Of a stretch of 8,030 bases of DNA, positions 1-6,416 are shown piece by piece. The notes under the pieces are model-generated. The model did not search any database and had not been told where the DNA came from. It saw nothing but the letters and a program-made list of their open reading frames with translations. The position numbers and the translations under genes are program-made. This DNA is from Micrococcales bacterium (GTDB lineage Bacteria > Actinomycetota > Actinomycetes > Actinomycetales > Cellulomonadaceae). The DNA is taken from assembly GCA_009783975.1 (NCBI GenBank), contig WRCL01000067.1, positions 1-8,030 of the forward strand, read 5' to 3'. Each line of letters opens with the position of its first letter. The stretch's first letter is position 1.

Positions 1-518
1 AAGTCTCTGGGGGCGTCGCCCGGCTCACCGCGTTCGCCATGGCCGCAGTGGTTCCCGGGCGCCTGGTCGTCCTGGACGAACCGACGAACGACGTCGACCC
101 GGTGCGCCGGCGCCTGCTGTGGGGCCAGATCCGCGCCCTGGCCGACGACGGCGCAGGTGTGCTGCTGGTCACCCACAACGTGCGCGAGGCTGAACGGGTC
201 GTCGACCGCCTCGTCGTGCTCGAGCACGGCAAGGTCCTCGCCGACGACACCCCCGCAGCCCTGACCCAGACCAGCTCAGGCACCCTCACCTTGGAGGTCG
301 ACCTGGTCCCCGCTGGTCCGCCGCAGTGGCCTGACGGGCTGGCCGTCACCGAACGCGGCCAGGGGCGGGCCGTCGTGGCTGTCGCGGCCGACCAGGCCGC
401 AGCCGTCGTCGCCTGGGCGTCCGCCGCGCTCGCCGCCTGCGACATCGAACGGTACGCGCTGACCCCAGCATCGCTGGAAGACGTCTACATCAGCCTCGTC
501 GACAGGTCGCAGCCATGA
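1..518 (+). CDS. ABC transporter ATP-binding protein, 5'-truncated by the window edge
   Basis: This is the C-terminal part of an ABC ATPase that would power the permease encoded next. The reading frame is already open at base 3. It begins with the signature motif (V-S-G-G, bases 3-14), followed by Walker B (LVVLDEP, about bases 63-83), the D-loop (NDVD) and the switch histidine (LLVTHN, about 163-180). About 100 residues follow, ending in ALTPASLEDVYISLV. The final SLEDVY-type element is common in DrrA-like ATPases that pair with ABC-2 permeases. Walker A and the Q-loop must lie upstream of the window. The ATG at base 39 is internal to the signature region and is not the true start. The stop overlaps the permease start by 4 bp (ATGA, 515-518), which implies translational coupling. 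The substrate cannot be read from the sequence; drug, lipid or peptide export are family possibilities. Confidence 0.93.
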   Translation, partial: VSGGVARLTAFAMAAVVPGRLVVLDEPTNDVDPVRRRLLWGQIRALADDGAGVLLVTHNVREAERVVDRLVVLEHGKVLADDTPAALTQTSSGTLTLEVDLVPAGPPQWPDGLAVTERGQGRAVVAVAADQAAAVVAWASAALAACDIERYALTPASLEDVYISLVDRSQP

Positions 519-1273
519 CCGCGCTCGCCACGGCCGCCGTGCCGACCTTGCGCCAGCTCGGCCTGATGGTCCAGTGGCAGATGCGCCGGCACGCGCAGAA
601 CCTGCCGCTGTTCATGCTCTTGCAGGTGTTGATCCCGGTGGCGACGGTCGTCGGGTACGGCCTGCTCATCGGCAACCCTGGGCGCCTGGCGGGGTTGTAC
701 CTGGTCACTGGTGCACCGACGATCGCGCTCATCAGCGTCGGGCTCGTGGCGACACCGCAGTTCGTCGGCCAGTCCCGCACCGAGGGCAGCCTCGACTGGT
801 TGCGGACCCTGCCGGTGCCCCGCGAGGTGTTCTTGCTCGCCGACCTCGCGGTGTGGACGCTCATCGCGCTGCCGGGTGTGGTGTTCGGGGTCGTCGTCGG
901 GTCGTTGCGGTTCGACGCGACCCTCGCGCCGAGGTGGTGGCTCGTACCTGTCGCGCTGCTGGTCTCGCTGACCGCGGCAGCTGTCGGGTACGCCTTGGCG
1001 TGCGTGCTGTCACCGGTGCTCGCCCAGCTGATGTCCCAGGTGCTGGTGTTCGTCGTGCTGCTGTTCACCCCGATCAGCTTCCCAGCAGAACGGATGCCCC
1101 AGTGGGCCCAGGACGCCCACGCCTGGCTGCCCCTGGAACCCATGGCCCAGGTGATCCGCGCAGGGCTTGCCCCACACGACTTCACGGTGCCGGTGCGGTC
1201 GTGGCTCGTGCTCGTCGCCTGGTGCCTCGTCGGGGTCCTCGCCGCGCGTTGGGCCCTGCGCCGACGTGGCTGA
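515..1273 (+). CDS. ABC-2 type transporter permease (copy 1)
   Basis: This 252-residue integral membrane protein is the likely membrane half of the transporter whose ATPase ends at 518. Hydrophobic segments at about residues 31-53, 58-80, 107-129, 141-163, 171-188 and 228-246 give the six-helix plan of ABC-2 permeases. A charged loop follows the second helix and contains EGSLDWLRTLPVPREVF (residues 90-106). This resembles the conserved cytoplasmic stretch of ABC-2 permeases that contacts the ATPase. The C-terminus is strongly basic (RWALRRRG). The ATG overlaps the upstream stop by 4 bp, so the start is well fixed and translation is probably coupled. It is about 71% identical by ungapped hand alignment to the permease at 5632-6402. 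A strong hairpin follows directly. Function beyond export is not readable. Confidence 0.92.
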   Translation: MTALATAAVPTLRQLGLMVQWQMRRHAQNLPLFMLLQVLIPVATVVGYGLLIGNPGRLAGLYLVTGAPTIALISVGLVATPQFVGQSRTEGSLDWLRTLPVPREVFLLADLAVWTLIALPGVVFGVVVGSLRFDATLAPRWWLVPVALLVSLTAAAVGYALACVLSPVLAQLMSQVLVFVVLLFTPISFPAERMPQWAQDAHAWLPLEPMAQVIRAGLAPHDFTVPVRSWLVLVAWCLVGVLAARWALRRRG

Positions 1274-1276
1274 GCA

Positions 1277-1313
1277 GTGAGCGGCGCGGGACGCCATTGC
1301 CCGCGCCGCTCAC
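1277..1313. terminator. Perfect 14-bp hairpin, probable bidirectional terminator
   Basis: GTGAGCGGCGCGGG (1277-1290) and its exact complement CCCGCGCCGCTCAC (1300-1313) enclose a 9-nt loop. The hairpin lies in the 51 nt between the stops of two converging operons (1273 on + and 1325 on -), where both transcripts need to end. There is no T-run on either side. U-less, GC-rich hairpins of this kind are common at actinobacterial gene ends, but termination here is inferred from position and stem strength. Confidence 0.8.
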
Positions 1314-1324
1314 GGTGGTCCGCA

Positions 1325-2725
1325 TCACCTGGCTCGGGGGCCTGCCAGGACGGTGCGGACCAGTCCCCGGCACGACTCGCTCGCAGCCACGACCAGGGCG
1401 GTGCCCACGGCGAGGACTCCTGCGAGCGCCACTGAGCCGCCGGGGTTGCCAGCCAGGCCAGCGCGGGCACCAAGCACAGTGAAGAACATGGCTGACAGCC
1501 CAGCGGACCCCACAGCGGCGACGAGGGTCGGTACGAGGACCTCGGTGCGCCGGGCCTGGTGCATCAACGCCCGGGGGGTGCCAGCGTGGTCCAGGTGCAC
1601 CAAGACCGCTTGGCGGTCCAGGACGCTGGCCGCCTGGTTCAGCGTCGTCGAGGCTGCGGCGACGACGAACGCGATGACCATCGTCAGGACCGTCCCGGTG
1701 CGGATGTCGGCAACAAGCACCGCGTCGACCGGGCTGCTCGCCGCCGCGGTCAGCGGCAGGGCCAAGAGCGTGCCCCCAGCGAACCCGACGAAAGCCAGCC
1801 CTGAGACGTTGCGCCACGCCGCGCGGGGGTCGGCCAGCAGACGTCGTCCGGCCAGGACCTGCGCCGCCGCAGGACACCGCACGAGCACATGGCCTGCACC
1901 TTGCAGCACCAACGGTCCGACGAGGTTGACCACCGCCATGAACGCGGCCAGCACACCCAGGACGACCGCGTAGACCACCACCAACCCACGTCCCATGTGC
2001 AGTCCGGGAGCGATGAGCACCCACGCGACGACGCTGACCGGAACGGCCAGCGCCCTGCGCCATCGCAGCCCGCGCCGCGGGGCCTGGCGCGCCACCCCCA
2101 ACGGAGAGATCCGCACGTCACGCAGCCCCGCCCACGCCGCGACCGCGGTGAGCACGAGCACGACAGCCACCGTGCCCGCCACCCAGCTTGGCGGCGCGAG
2201 CATCTGGCCCGGGTCCAACGCCGTGGCCTGGAACGTCACCAACGACCACACTGGCGCCAGCACGTAATACCCCGCCGTGCCGACGACGACCCCAGCCGCT
2301 GCGGCGACGAGCGTCTCAAGGGTCGCCAACGCAGAGGACTGCGAGGCGGTCATCCCCAGCAGCCGCAAGGCCGCCAGGCGCCGTGCACGCCCCAGGGCCC
2401 CCATCCGCGCCGCAGCCGCGCTCAAGGTCAGCACAGGCACGACGAGCAGGACGCACGCGCCCAGGGCCAAGAACGTCCACTGCCCCATGACCGCTGAGGC
2501 CCGCTCGCCGACCTCTGGCCCGACCTGCGTGAGGAACGGCTGTGGTGGGTGCTGCTGGCGCTCGTGGAACACCCGCGTCCCGGCGACGACGCTGAGCAGC
2601 AACGTCGTGCTCACCGCGATGGCCGCGACGGTGAGCAGGTCCGTCCAGGCCTGGCCCGCGGCAGCCCGGCCCCGCGTGACCAGCGCCGCCAGAGGCAGGA
2701 CCGGTGGGACGACGGTGGCGCTCAC
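1325..2725 (-). CDS. FtsX-like (MacB-family) ABC transporter permease
   Basis: This 466-residue membrane protein is the partner of the ATPase encoded just upstream. About ten hydrophobic segments are visible (roughly residues 29-50, 85-106, 137-160, 182-201, 229-243, 248-275, 306-330, 345-363, 396-420 and 432-450). The first FtsX-like half (about 85-213) has the typical cytoplasmic signature RRLAALRLLGMTASQ (115-129) and ends in a DVRISPLGVAR element. The second half (about 345-450) repeats the plan with a diverged HLDHAGTPRALMHQARR stretch. There is no large periplasmic-type domain, unlike Gram-negative MacB. The start is GTG at 2725-2723, overlapping the ATPase stop by 4 bp (GTGA), with no clear Shine-Dalgarno of its own, so translation is probably coupled. 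Related pairs export peptides, confer antimicrobial resistance or remodel the envelope; which applies here is unknown. Confidence 0.9.
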   Translation of the reverse strand: MSATVVPPVLPLAALVTRGRAAAGQAWTDLLTVAAIAVSTTLLLSVVAGTRVFHERQQHPPQPFLTQVGPEVGERASAVMGQWTFLALGACVLLVVPVLTLSAAAARMGALGRARRLAALRLLGMTASQSSALATLETLVAAAAGVVVGTAGYYVLAPVWSLVTFQATALDPGQMLAPPSWVAGTVAVVLVLTAVAAWAGLRDVRISPLGVARQAPRRGLRWRRALAVPVSVVAWVLIAPGLHMGRGLVVVYAVVLGVLAAFMAVVNLVGPLVLQGAGHVLVRCPAAAQVLAGRRLLADPRAAWRNVSGLAFVGFAGGTLLALPLTAAASSPVDAVLVADIRTGTVLTMVIAFVVAAASTTLNQAASVLDRQAVLVHLDHAGTPRALMHQARRTEVLVPTLVAAVGSAGLSAMFFTVLGARAGLAGNPGGSVALAGVLAVGTALVVAASESCRGLVRTVLAGPRAR

Positions 2726-3441
2726 CGCGCACCACCGGAGTCAGACTCGAGGCGTCCGTCGAGGATGACCAGGTGCCGCTGGCACCAGGCGGCGACGCCC
2801 TGGTCGTGCGTGACGACCAGCAGCGAGGCTCCAGCCTGCGCGGTCGCCTCGGTGAGCAGCTGCATCACCTGCGCTCCGGTCGCGGTGTCCAGGGCCCCGG
2901 TCGGTTCGTCGGCCATGACCACCGCGGGACTGTGCACCAGTGCCCGGGCCACGGCGACGCGCTGGGCCTGCCCCCCAGACATCTGCCCTGGCCGGCGCGT
3001 CTCCAGACCCGCCAGGCCGAGCCGGTGCAGCCAAGCGGTGGCGTGCGCCACGGCGGCGGGCCGGCGGCACCCGTTGAGCATGAGCGGCAACGCGACGTTC
3101 TCCGCCGCGGTCAGCTCGGCGAGCAGCTGGCCATCTTGGAAGACGAACCCGAACCAGGTGCGCCGCAACCGTGACCGCACCGCGTCCGAGGCGACCGAGA
3201 CCGGGTCGGCGCCCAGGCGCACCTGCCCAGAATCAGGCCGGATGATCCCGGCGAGCAGGTGCAGCAGCGTGGACTTGCCCGACCCCGATGGCCCCATCAC
3301 CGACACCGACTGTCCTGGCCGGATGTGCACCGACACGTCGTCCAGGGCCTGCACCGGGTGCTCGACGCCTTGGGCGAACGACTTGCACAGCCGGTCGGCA
3401 ACCAGGGGTGCGGTCGTCGGGTGTGGGGCAGTGATCGTCAT
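2722..3441 (-). CDS. ABC transporter ATP-binding protein, LolD/MacB type
   Basis: This is a complete 239-residue ATPase with every expected motif. Walker A is GPSGSGKST (residues 50-58), the Q-loop is FVFQDGQ (Gln102), the signature is MSGGQ (154-158), Walker B is VVMADEP (174-180, catalytic Glu179), the D-loop is GALD and the switch histidine is His212 (VVTHD). Length and motif wording match the LolD/MacB/BceA branch that works with FtsX-type permeases, and the gene after it encodes one. The start is ATG at 3441-3439. The bases just upstream lack a Shine-Dalgarno sequence, so the mRNA may be leaderless; this is an inference. The gene is divergent from the histidine kinase gene with about 134 nt between chosen starts. 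The two genes may therefore share a control region, as is common where a two-component system regulates a peptide-sensing ABC transporter. Confidence 0.94.
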   Translation of the reverse strand: MTITAPHPTTAPLVADRLCKSFAQGVEHPVQALDDVSVHIRPGQSVSVMGPSGSGKSTLLHLLAGIIRPDSGQVRLGADPVSVASDAVRSRLRRTWFGFVFQDGQLLAELTAAENVALPLMLNGCRRPAAVAHATAWLHRLGLAGLETRRPGQMSGGQAQRVAVARALVHSPAVVMADEPTGALDTATGAQVMQLLTEATAQAGASLLVVTHDQGVAAWCQRHLVILDGRLESDSGGAR

Positions 3442-3563
3442 GTGTTCTATGGCACCGCACGAGGCGTGTTGGACGCACGGGTGCCCAGACGAGACTTGCT
3501 GGTCGTGCCAGGACTACCCCGGTGGTGGTGCTGGCGGTCGTGGCGGGACGGGGTGTGCTGGCC

Positions 3564-3569
3564 TACCGT
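3564..3569 (+). promoter_or_regulatory. Candidate -10 box for the histidine kinase gene
   Basis: TACCGT fits the actinobacterial TANNNT -10 pattern and ends 6 nt before the GTG at 3576. This is the spacing expected when transcription begins at the start codon of a leaderless mRNA. No convincing -35 was seen. If real, it favours the 3576 start over the upstream GTG at 3522. Confidence 0.4.
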
Positions 3570-3575
3570 GACGAG

Positions 3576-4715
3576 GTGACGTCCGACGACCTGCACCGGC
3601 GGCTGGCACCGGTCAACCCGCTGACGGTGCTCGTCTCGGCCCGCGCGTGGCGGGCTGTGGCGTACTGCGTCATGTCGGTCGTCCTTGGGGTGCTCGCGCT
3701 GGTGGTGGGGGTTGTCGGGTTCGTCGTCCTGCCCTGGGTCGCCCGTGGCACCACCCGGCTCGAACGGGTGCGGGTCGTGGTCCTGGGCCTGCCGCGGCTG
3801 GTGCGGGGGCCGGGGGGTGAGTCCCTGGGTGCGAGCCTGGCGGTGTGGGGCACGACCGTCTTGTTCGGCCTGGTCGACGCGATCATCGGCCTGCCGGTGG
3901 CCCTCGTCGTGCTCACCGCTGCCTCAGGGGCGGTCCACGGGGCCCGCGGTGGCCTGGGGATCGTCGCGGTGGTGTTCGCGCTGGTCATGACGTGGGTCGC
4001 GGCGACCATCGGCATGTACGTCGCATGGGGCCTGGCCATGTCGCAGGTCCGGACGGTCCACTCGACCTTGCGTTCGCACCCGGACCTGTCGCAGCAGGTC
4101 GCCGAGCTGACCTCGTCACGCTCAGAGCTTGTCGACGCGTTCGCGACCGAACGCCAACGTATCGAACGTGACCTGCACGACGGGGCCCAGCAGCACCTGG
4201 TCGTCGCGACGATGCGCCTGGGCGAGGCTGTGGTCACGCTCGACCAGGACCCAGCGAGCACCCGCGCCGGGATCCTCGCCGCGCAGCAGTCCGTCGAGGA
4301 CGCCCTGGCCGCGTTGCGCGACACGGTCCGCGGGCTGCACCCCCAGGTGCTCACCGACCGGGGCCTGGTCGCCGCCGTCCACGAGCTCGCGGTACGCCAG
4401 GGCGTGCCGGTGGCCGTCGAGGTTGGTGGCGACCCGCGTCCTGTGCCGCCGTGGGTGGAGAACGCCGCGTACCACGTGGTCAGCGAAGCCCTGACGAACG
4501 TCGCCCGGCACTCAGGTGCCACCAGCGCGAGGCTGACCGTGCGGTACGCCGACACCCTGACCGTCCGCCTCGCCGACGACGGGACCGGCGGTGCCCGCAC
4601 CGTCGCCGGCCACGGCCTGTCTGGCCTGGCCGAACGCGTCGCGACCGTCGGCGGCACCTTCGAGGTCGACAGCCCACCGACTGGCACCACCATCACCGCC
4701 ACCTTCGCGTTGTGA
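3576..4715 (+). CDS. Two-component sensor histidine kinase, NarL/HisKA_3 type
   Basis: This is a membrane histidine kinase of about 379 residues that should phosphorylate the regulator encoded 31 nt downstream. The N-terminal half is a sensor domain with hydrophobic stretches at about residues 27-54, 87-117 and 125-153 and very short loops. It resembles the actinobacterial 'putative sensor' membrane domain, so the signal is probably membrane-bound or intramembrane. A linker leads to the dimerisation box ERQRIERDLHDGAQQ, with phospho-acceptor His201. The ATPase domain has an N-box (EALTNVARHS, Asn308), a G1 box (DDGTGG, 334-339) and a G2 box (GHGLSGL, near 345-351), so it should be active. The start is uncertain. 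I chose GTG 3576 because of the -10 box just before it. GTG 3522 is in frame, has a weak AGGA 8 nt upstream and would add 18 residues. Confidence 0.92.
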   Translation: MTSDDLHRRLAPVNPLTVLVSARAWRAVAYCVMSVVLGVLALVVGVVGFVVLPWVARGTTRLERVRVVVLGLPRLVRGPGGESLGASLAVWGTTVLFGLVDAIIGLPVALVVLTAASGAVHGARGGLGIVAVVFALVMTWVAATIGMYVAWGLAMSQVRTVHSTLRSHPDLSQQVAELTSSRSELVDAFATERQRIERDLHDGAQQHLVVATMRLGEAVVTLDQDPASTRAGILAAQQSVEDALAALRDTVRGLHPQVLTDRGLVAAVHELAVRQGVPVAVEVGGDPRPVPPWVENAAYHVVSEALTNVARHSGATSARLTVRYADTLTVRLADDGTGGARTVAGHGLSGLAERVATVGGTFEVDSPPTGTTITATFAL

Positions 4716-4733
4716 AGGCCGGCCATGCCCAAC

Positions 4734-4740
4734 AGGAGGA
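4734..4740 (+). promoter_or_regulatory. Strong ribosome binding site fixing the regulator start
   Basis: AGGAGGA lies 6 nt before the ATG at 4747, a near-ideal Shine-Dalgarno. The reading frame stays open far upstream, inside the kinase gene, so this site is what identifies 4747 as the true start. Confidence 0.85.
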
Positions 4741-4746
4741 CGTGCG

Positions 4747-5409
4747 ATGCGGATCGTCATCGCTGAGGACGCGGTGTTGTTGCGTGCGGGGCTCGTCGGC
4801 CTGCTCGAACGCGCCGGCCACGAGGTGGTCGCCGAGGTCGCCGACGCCCCCGCGCTCGAAGCGGCCGTCCGGGCCCTGGCGCAGCTGCCTGACATCGTCA
4901 TCACCGACGTGCGGATGCCCCCTGCGATGACCGACGACGGTCTGCGTGCCGCCGTGCGGATCCGCCACGACCACCCCAGCATGCCGATCATGGTCCTGAG
5001 CCAGTACGTCGCCCCGGCGTACGCCACGACCTTGCTGGACCAACCCTGCGCGGCCGGCACCGGGTACCTGCTCAAAGAACGCGTCGGACGGGTCGGCGAC
5101 TTCATGACGTCCCTGGCCATGGTCGCCGCCGGCGGGGTCGTCGTCGACCCCGAGGTCGTCACCTCGTTGCTGCGCTCGCGCCAGACCGACCCGCGCCTGG
5201 CCCGCCTGACCGCCCGCGAACGCGAGGTCCTCGCCCTCATGGCCAACGGCGCCGCGAACTCCCAGATCGCCACCGACCTGGTCATCACCCCCGCCGCAGT
5301 CGCCAAGCACGTCGCCAACGTCTTCGCCAAGCTCGACCTGGGCCCCGACGAAGAGAACCGCCGCGTCCGCGCGGTCCTGGCCTACCTGAACTCCGGCCTC
5401 GACACCTGA
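4747..5409 (+). CDS. Response regulator, NarL/LuxR family
   Basis: This 220-residue cytoplasmic transcription factor is partnered with the upstream kinase. The receiver domain (about 1-120) has the acidic pair Glu7/Asp8, phospho-acceptor Asp54 (VITDVRMPP), Ser85 (MVLSQY) and Lys110 (YLLKER), which are all the canonical positions. After a linker, a LuxR-type helix-turn-helix (about 152-210) reads LTAREREVLALMANG followed by a recognition-helix region around TPAAVAKHVANVFAKLDL. Members of this family dimerise on phosphorylation and bind short inverted repeats at target promoters. The best target candidates are the MacB-like operon that diverges from the kinase gene and the permease gene that follows. 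The first residues MRIVIAED are typical for the family, which supports the ATG at 4747. The spacing from the kinase stop (31 nt) suggests one transcript. Confidence 0.95.
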   Translation: MRIVIAEDAVLLRAGLVGLLERAGHEVVAEVADAPALEAAVRALAQLPDIVITDVRMPPAMTDDGLRAAVRIRHDHPSMPIMVLSQYVAPAYATTLLDQPCAAGTGYLLKERVGRVGDFMTSLAMVAAGGVVVDPEVVTSLLRSRQTDPRLARLTAREREVLALMANGAANSQIATDLVITPAAVAKHVANVFAKLDLGPDEENRRVRAVLAYLNSGLDT

Positions 5410-5424
5410 GGAACTGAGACGTAT

Positions 5425-5456
5425 TGGGGACGGTTCCTGTTGTCTTCCCGTCCCCA
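5425..5456 (+). terminator. Hairpin after the two-component genes
   Basis: TGGGGACGG (5425-5433) pairs with CCGTCCCCA (5448-5456) around a 14-nt loop rich in T. It begins 15 nt after the regulator stop, a normal place for a terminator. There is no following T-run, so termination is inferred from stem and position. Confidence 0.55.
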
Positions 5457-5475
5457 CACCTTCCGCATCAATTCT

Positions 5476-5540
5476 ATGTCGATGCGTCGGCGGTGAGGTC
5501 GACGGGTTAGCTGTCGACCTCACCGCCAAAGCGTCGACAT
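5476..5540. repeat. 65-nt nested palindrome in the gap between regulator and permease 2
   Basis: The inner arms GGCGGTGAGGTCGAC (5489-5503) and GTCGACCTCACCGCC (5513-5527) are perfect 15-mers around a 9-nt loop. Outside a 3-nt mismatch on each side, the outer arms ATGTCGATGC (5476-5485) and GCGTCGACAT (5531-5540) pair with a single G-T position. The hexamer GTCGAC occurs three times (5498-5503, 5513-5518 and 5533-5538). It could be a second terminator, a regulator-binding site or a remnant of a small mobile repeat. The sequence alone does not decide. Confidence 0.8.
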
Positions 5541-5618
5541 CATTGTGGGCCAGCGGAGATTCCAGCCCAGATCTCGTCTTTGGGCCGAACGCAGCAGGTG
5601 GGCACCACGCGGTCGGCG

Positions 5619-5624
5619 TACTGT
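5619..5624 (+). promoter_or_regulatory. Candidate -10 box for permease copy 2
   Basis: TACTGT matches TANNNT and lies 7 nt before the GTG at 5632, which would give a leaderless transcript. A second overlapping match, TACCGT (5624-5629), is too close to that start. No clear -35 is visible. The box supports separate transcription of this permease from the regulator gene upstream. Confidence 0.42.
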
Positions 5625-5631
5625 ACCGTCC

Positions 5632-6402
5632 GTGCCTATCCGTGCAGACGCCGCCACCTGGGAGCGTCCGAGCGTGGCGCGCCAGCTCGGGCTGCTCATC
5701 GTCTGGCAGCTGCGGCGCAACACGGGGGTGCTCCCGCTGCTCGTCGTGGTCCAGGCGTTGCTGTCGGTGGCCACGGTCATGGGGTACGGGCTGCTCGTCG
5801 GGCGCCCGGACGACACCGCGGCGTTGTACCTGGCCACGGGCGCGCCGACAGTCTCGCTCATCGTCATCGGCCTGGTCATGACCCCCCAGCTCGTCGGACG
5901 GGCCCGGGTCGAAGGCAGCCTCGGCTGGATGCGGACCCTGCCGGTGCCCCGTGAGGTCTTCCTCTTCGCAGACCTGGCGGTGTGGACGGTCATCGCCGTG
6001 CCTGGGGTCGTGTTCGGGGTGGTCGTCGGCGCTGTGCGGTTCGACGTCGACCTCGCCCCGACGTGGTGGCTGGTCCCGGCGGCCCTGGTGGTCTCGCTCA
6101 CCGCAGCAGCGATCGGCTACGCCATCGCCTGCCTCATGCCCCCAACGGTTGCGCAGCTGGTTTCCCAAGTGCTGTCGTTCGTCGTCCTGCTGTTCACGCC
6201 AGTGTTCTTCCCCCGCGACCGGATGCCCACCTGGGCCCAGCACATGCACACCTGGTTACCGTTGGAACCCATGGCCCAGGTGGTCCGCGCCGGCCTGGCG
6301 CGCCACGACTTCACCGTCCCGGGCCGCTCGTGGCTGGTCCTGGCCCTGTGGTGCGCAGGTGCGGTGCTTGCTGCCCGCTGGGCCCTACGCCGCCGAGGCT
6401 GA
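5632..6402 (+). CDS. ABC-2 type transporter permease (copy 2, no adjacent ATPase)
   Basis: This six-helix membrane protein of 256 residues aligns without gaps to the permease at 515-1273 from RQLGL to the last residue. Roughly 171 of 240 positions are identical. Shared blocks include RTLPVPREVF, the PGVVFGVVVG helix, the WLPLEPMAQV loop and an identical C-terminus AARWALRRRG. The start is GTG 5632: the homology begins soon after it, and a -10-like TACTGT sits 7 nt upstream. The frame stays open to an ATG at 5545, but those extra 29 residues are Arg/Trp-rich, have no counterpart in copy 1 and would overlap the promoter. Unlike copy 1, no ATPase gene precedes it, so it must use an ATPase encoded elsewhere, possibly the one at the left edge. 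It follows the response regulator gene and may be its target. The 3' end is 9 nt from the convergent smpB stop. Confidence 0.9.
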   Translation: MPIRADAATWERPSVARQLGLLIVWQLRRNTGVLPLLVVVQALLSVATVMGYGLLVGRPDDTAALYLATGAPTVSLIVIGLVMTPQLVGRARVEGSLGWMRTLPVPREVFLFADLAVWTVIAVPGVVFGVVVGAVRFDVDLAPTWWLVPAALVVSLTAAAIGYAIACLMPPTVAQLVSQVLSFVVLLFTPVFFPRDRMPTWAQHMHTWLPLEPMAQVVRAGLARHDFTVPGRSWLVLALWCAGAVLAARWALRRRG

Positions 6403-6416
6403 CTGTCGTGGTCAGC
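6398..6416. terminator. Short hairpin spanning two convergent stop codons
   Basis: GCTGAC (6398-6403) and GTCAGC (6411-6416) form a 6-bp stem with a 7-nt loop. Each arm contains one gene's TGA stop. It is the only structure in the 9-nt gap between permease 2 and smpB. It is short, so a terminator role is tentative. Confidence 0.35.

Noticed and set aside
490..1473. Minus-strand frame of 327 codons opposite permease copy 1
   Set aside because: Its product is a compositional artefact, it crosses the strong terminator hairpin, and it overlaps both real flanking genes.
1889..2497. Plus-strand frame of 202 codons opposite the FtsX-like permease
   Set aside because: The product is Arg/His/Gln-rich without hydrophobic structure. 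The minus strand encodes a clear FtsX-type protein there.
3563..4732. Long open frame of 389 codons on the minus strand opposite the kinase gene
   Set aside because: It is the high-GC shadow of the kinase: Arg/Thr/Ser-rich with no recognisable domain, while the plus strand shows complete kinase motifs.
4591..4746. N-terminal extension of the response regulator into the kinase gene
   Set aside because: The receiver domain starts at MRIVIAED, with an ideal ribosome binding site directly before 4747.
5545..5631. N-terminal extension of permease 2 back to an ATG at 5545
   Set aside because: The extra 29 residues have no match in the paralogue, are Arg/Trp-rich and overlap the likely promoter.
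4693..6249. Open frame of 518 codons on the minus strand
   Set aside because: It runs through the regulator, the palindromic gap and permease 2. The His/Asp/Arg/Gly-rich low-complexity product is typical of antisense frames in GC-rich coding DNA.
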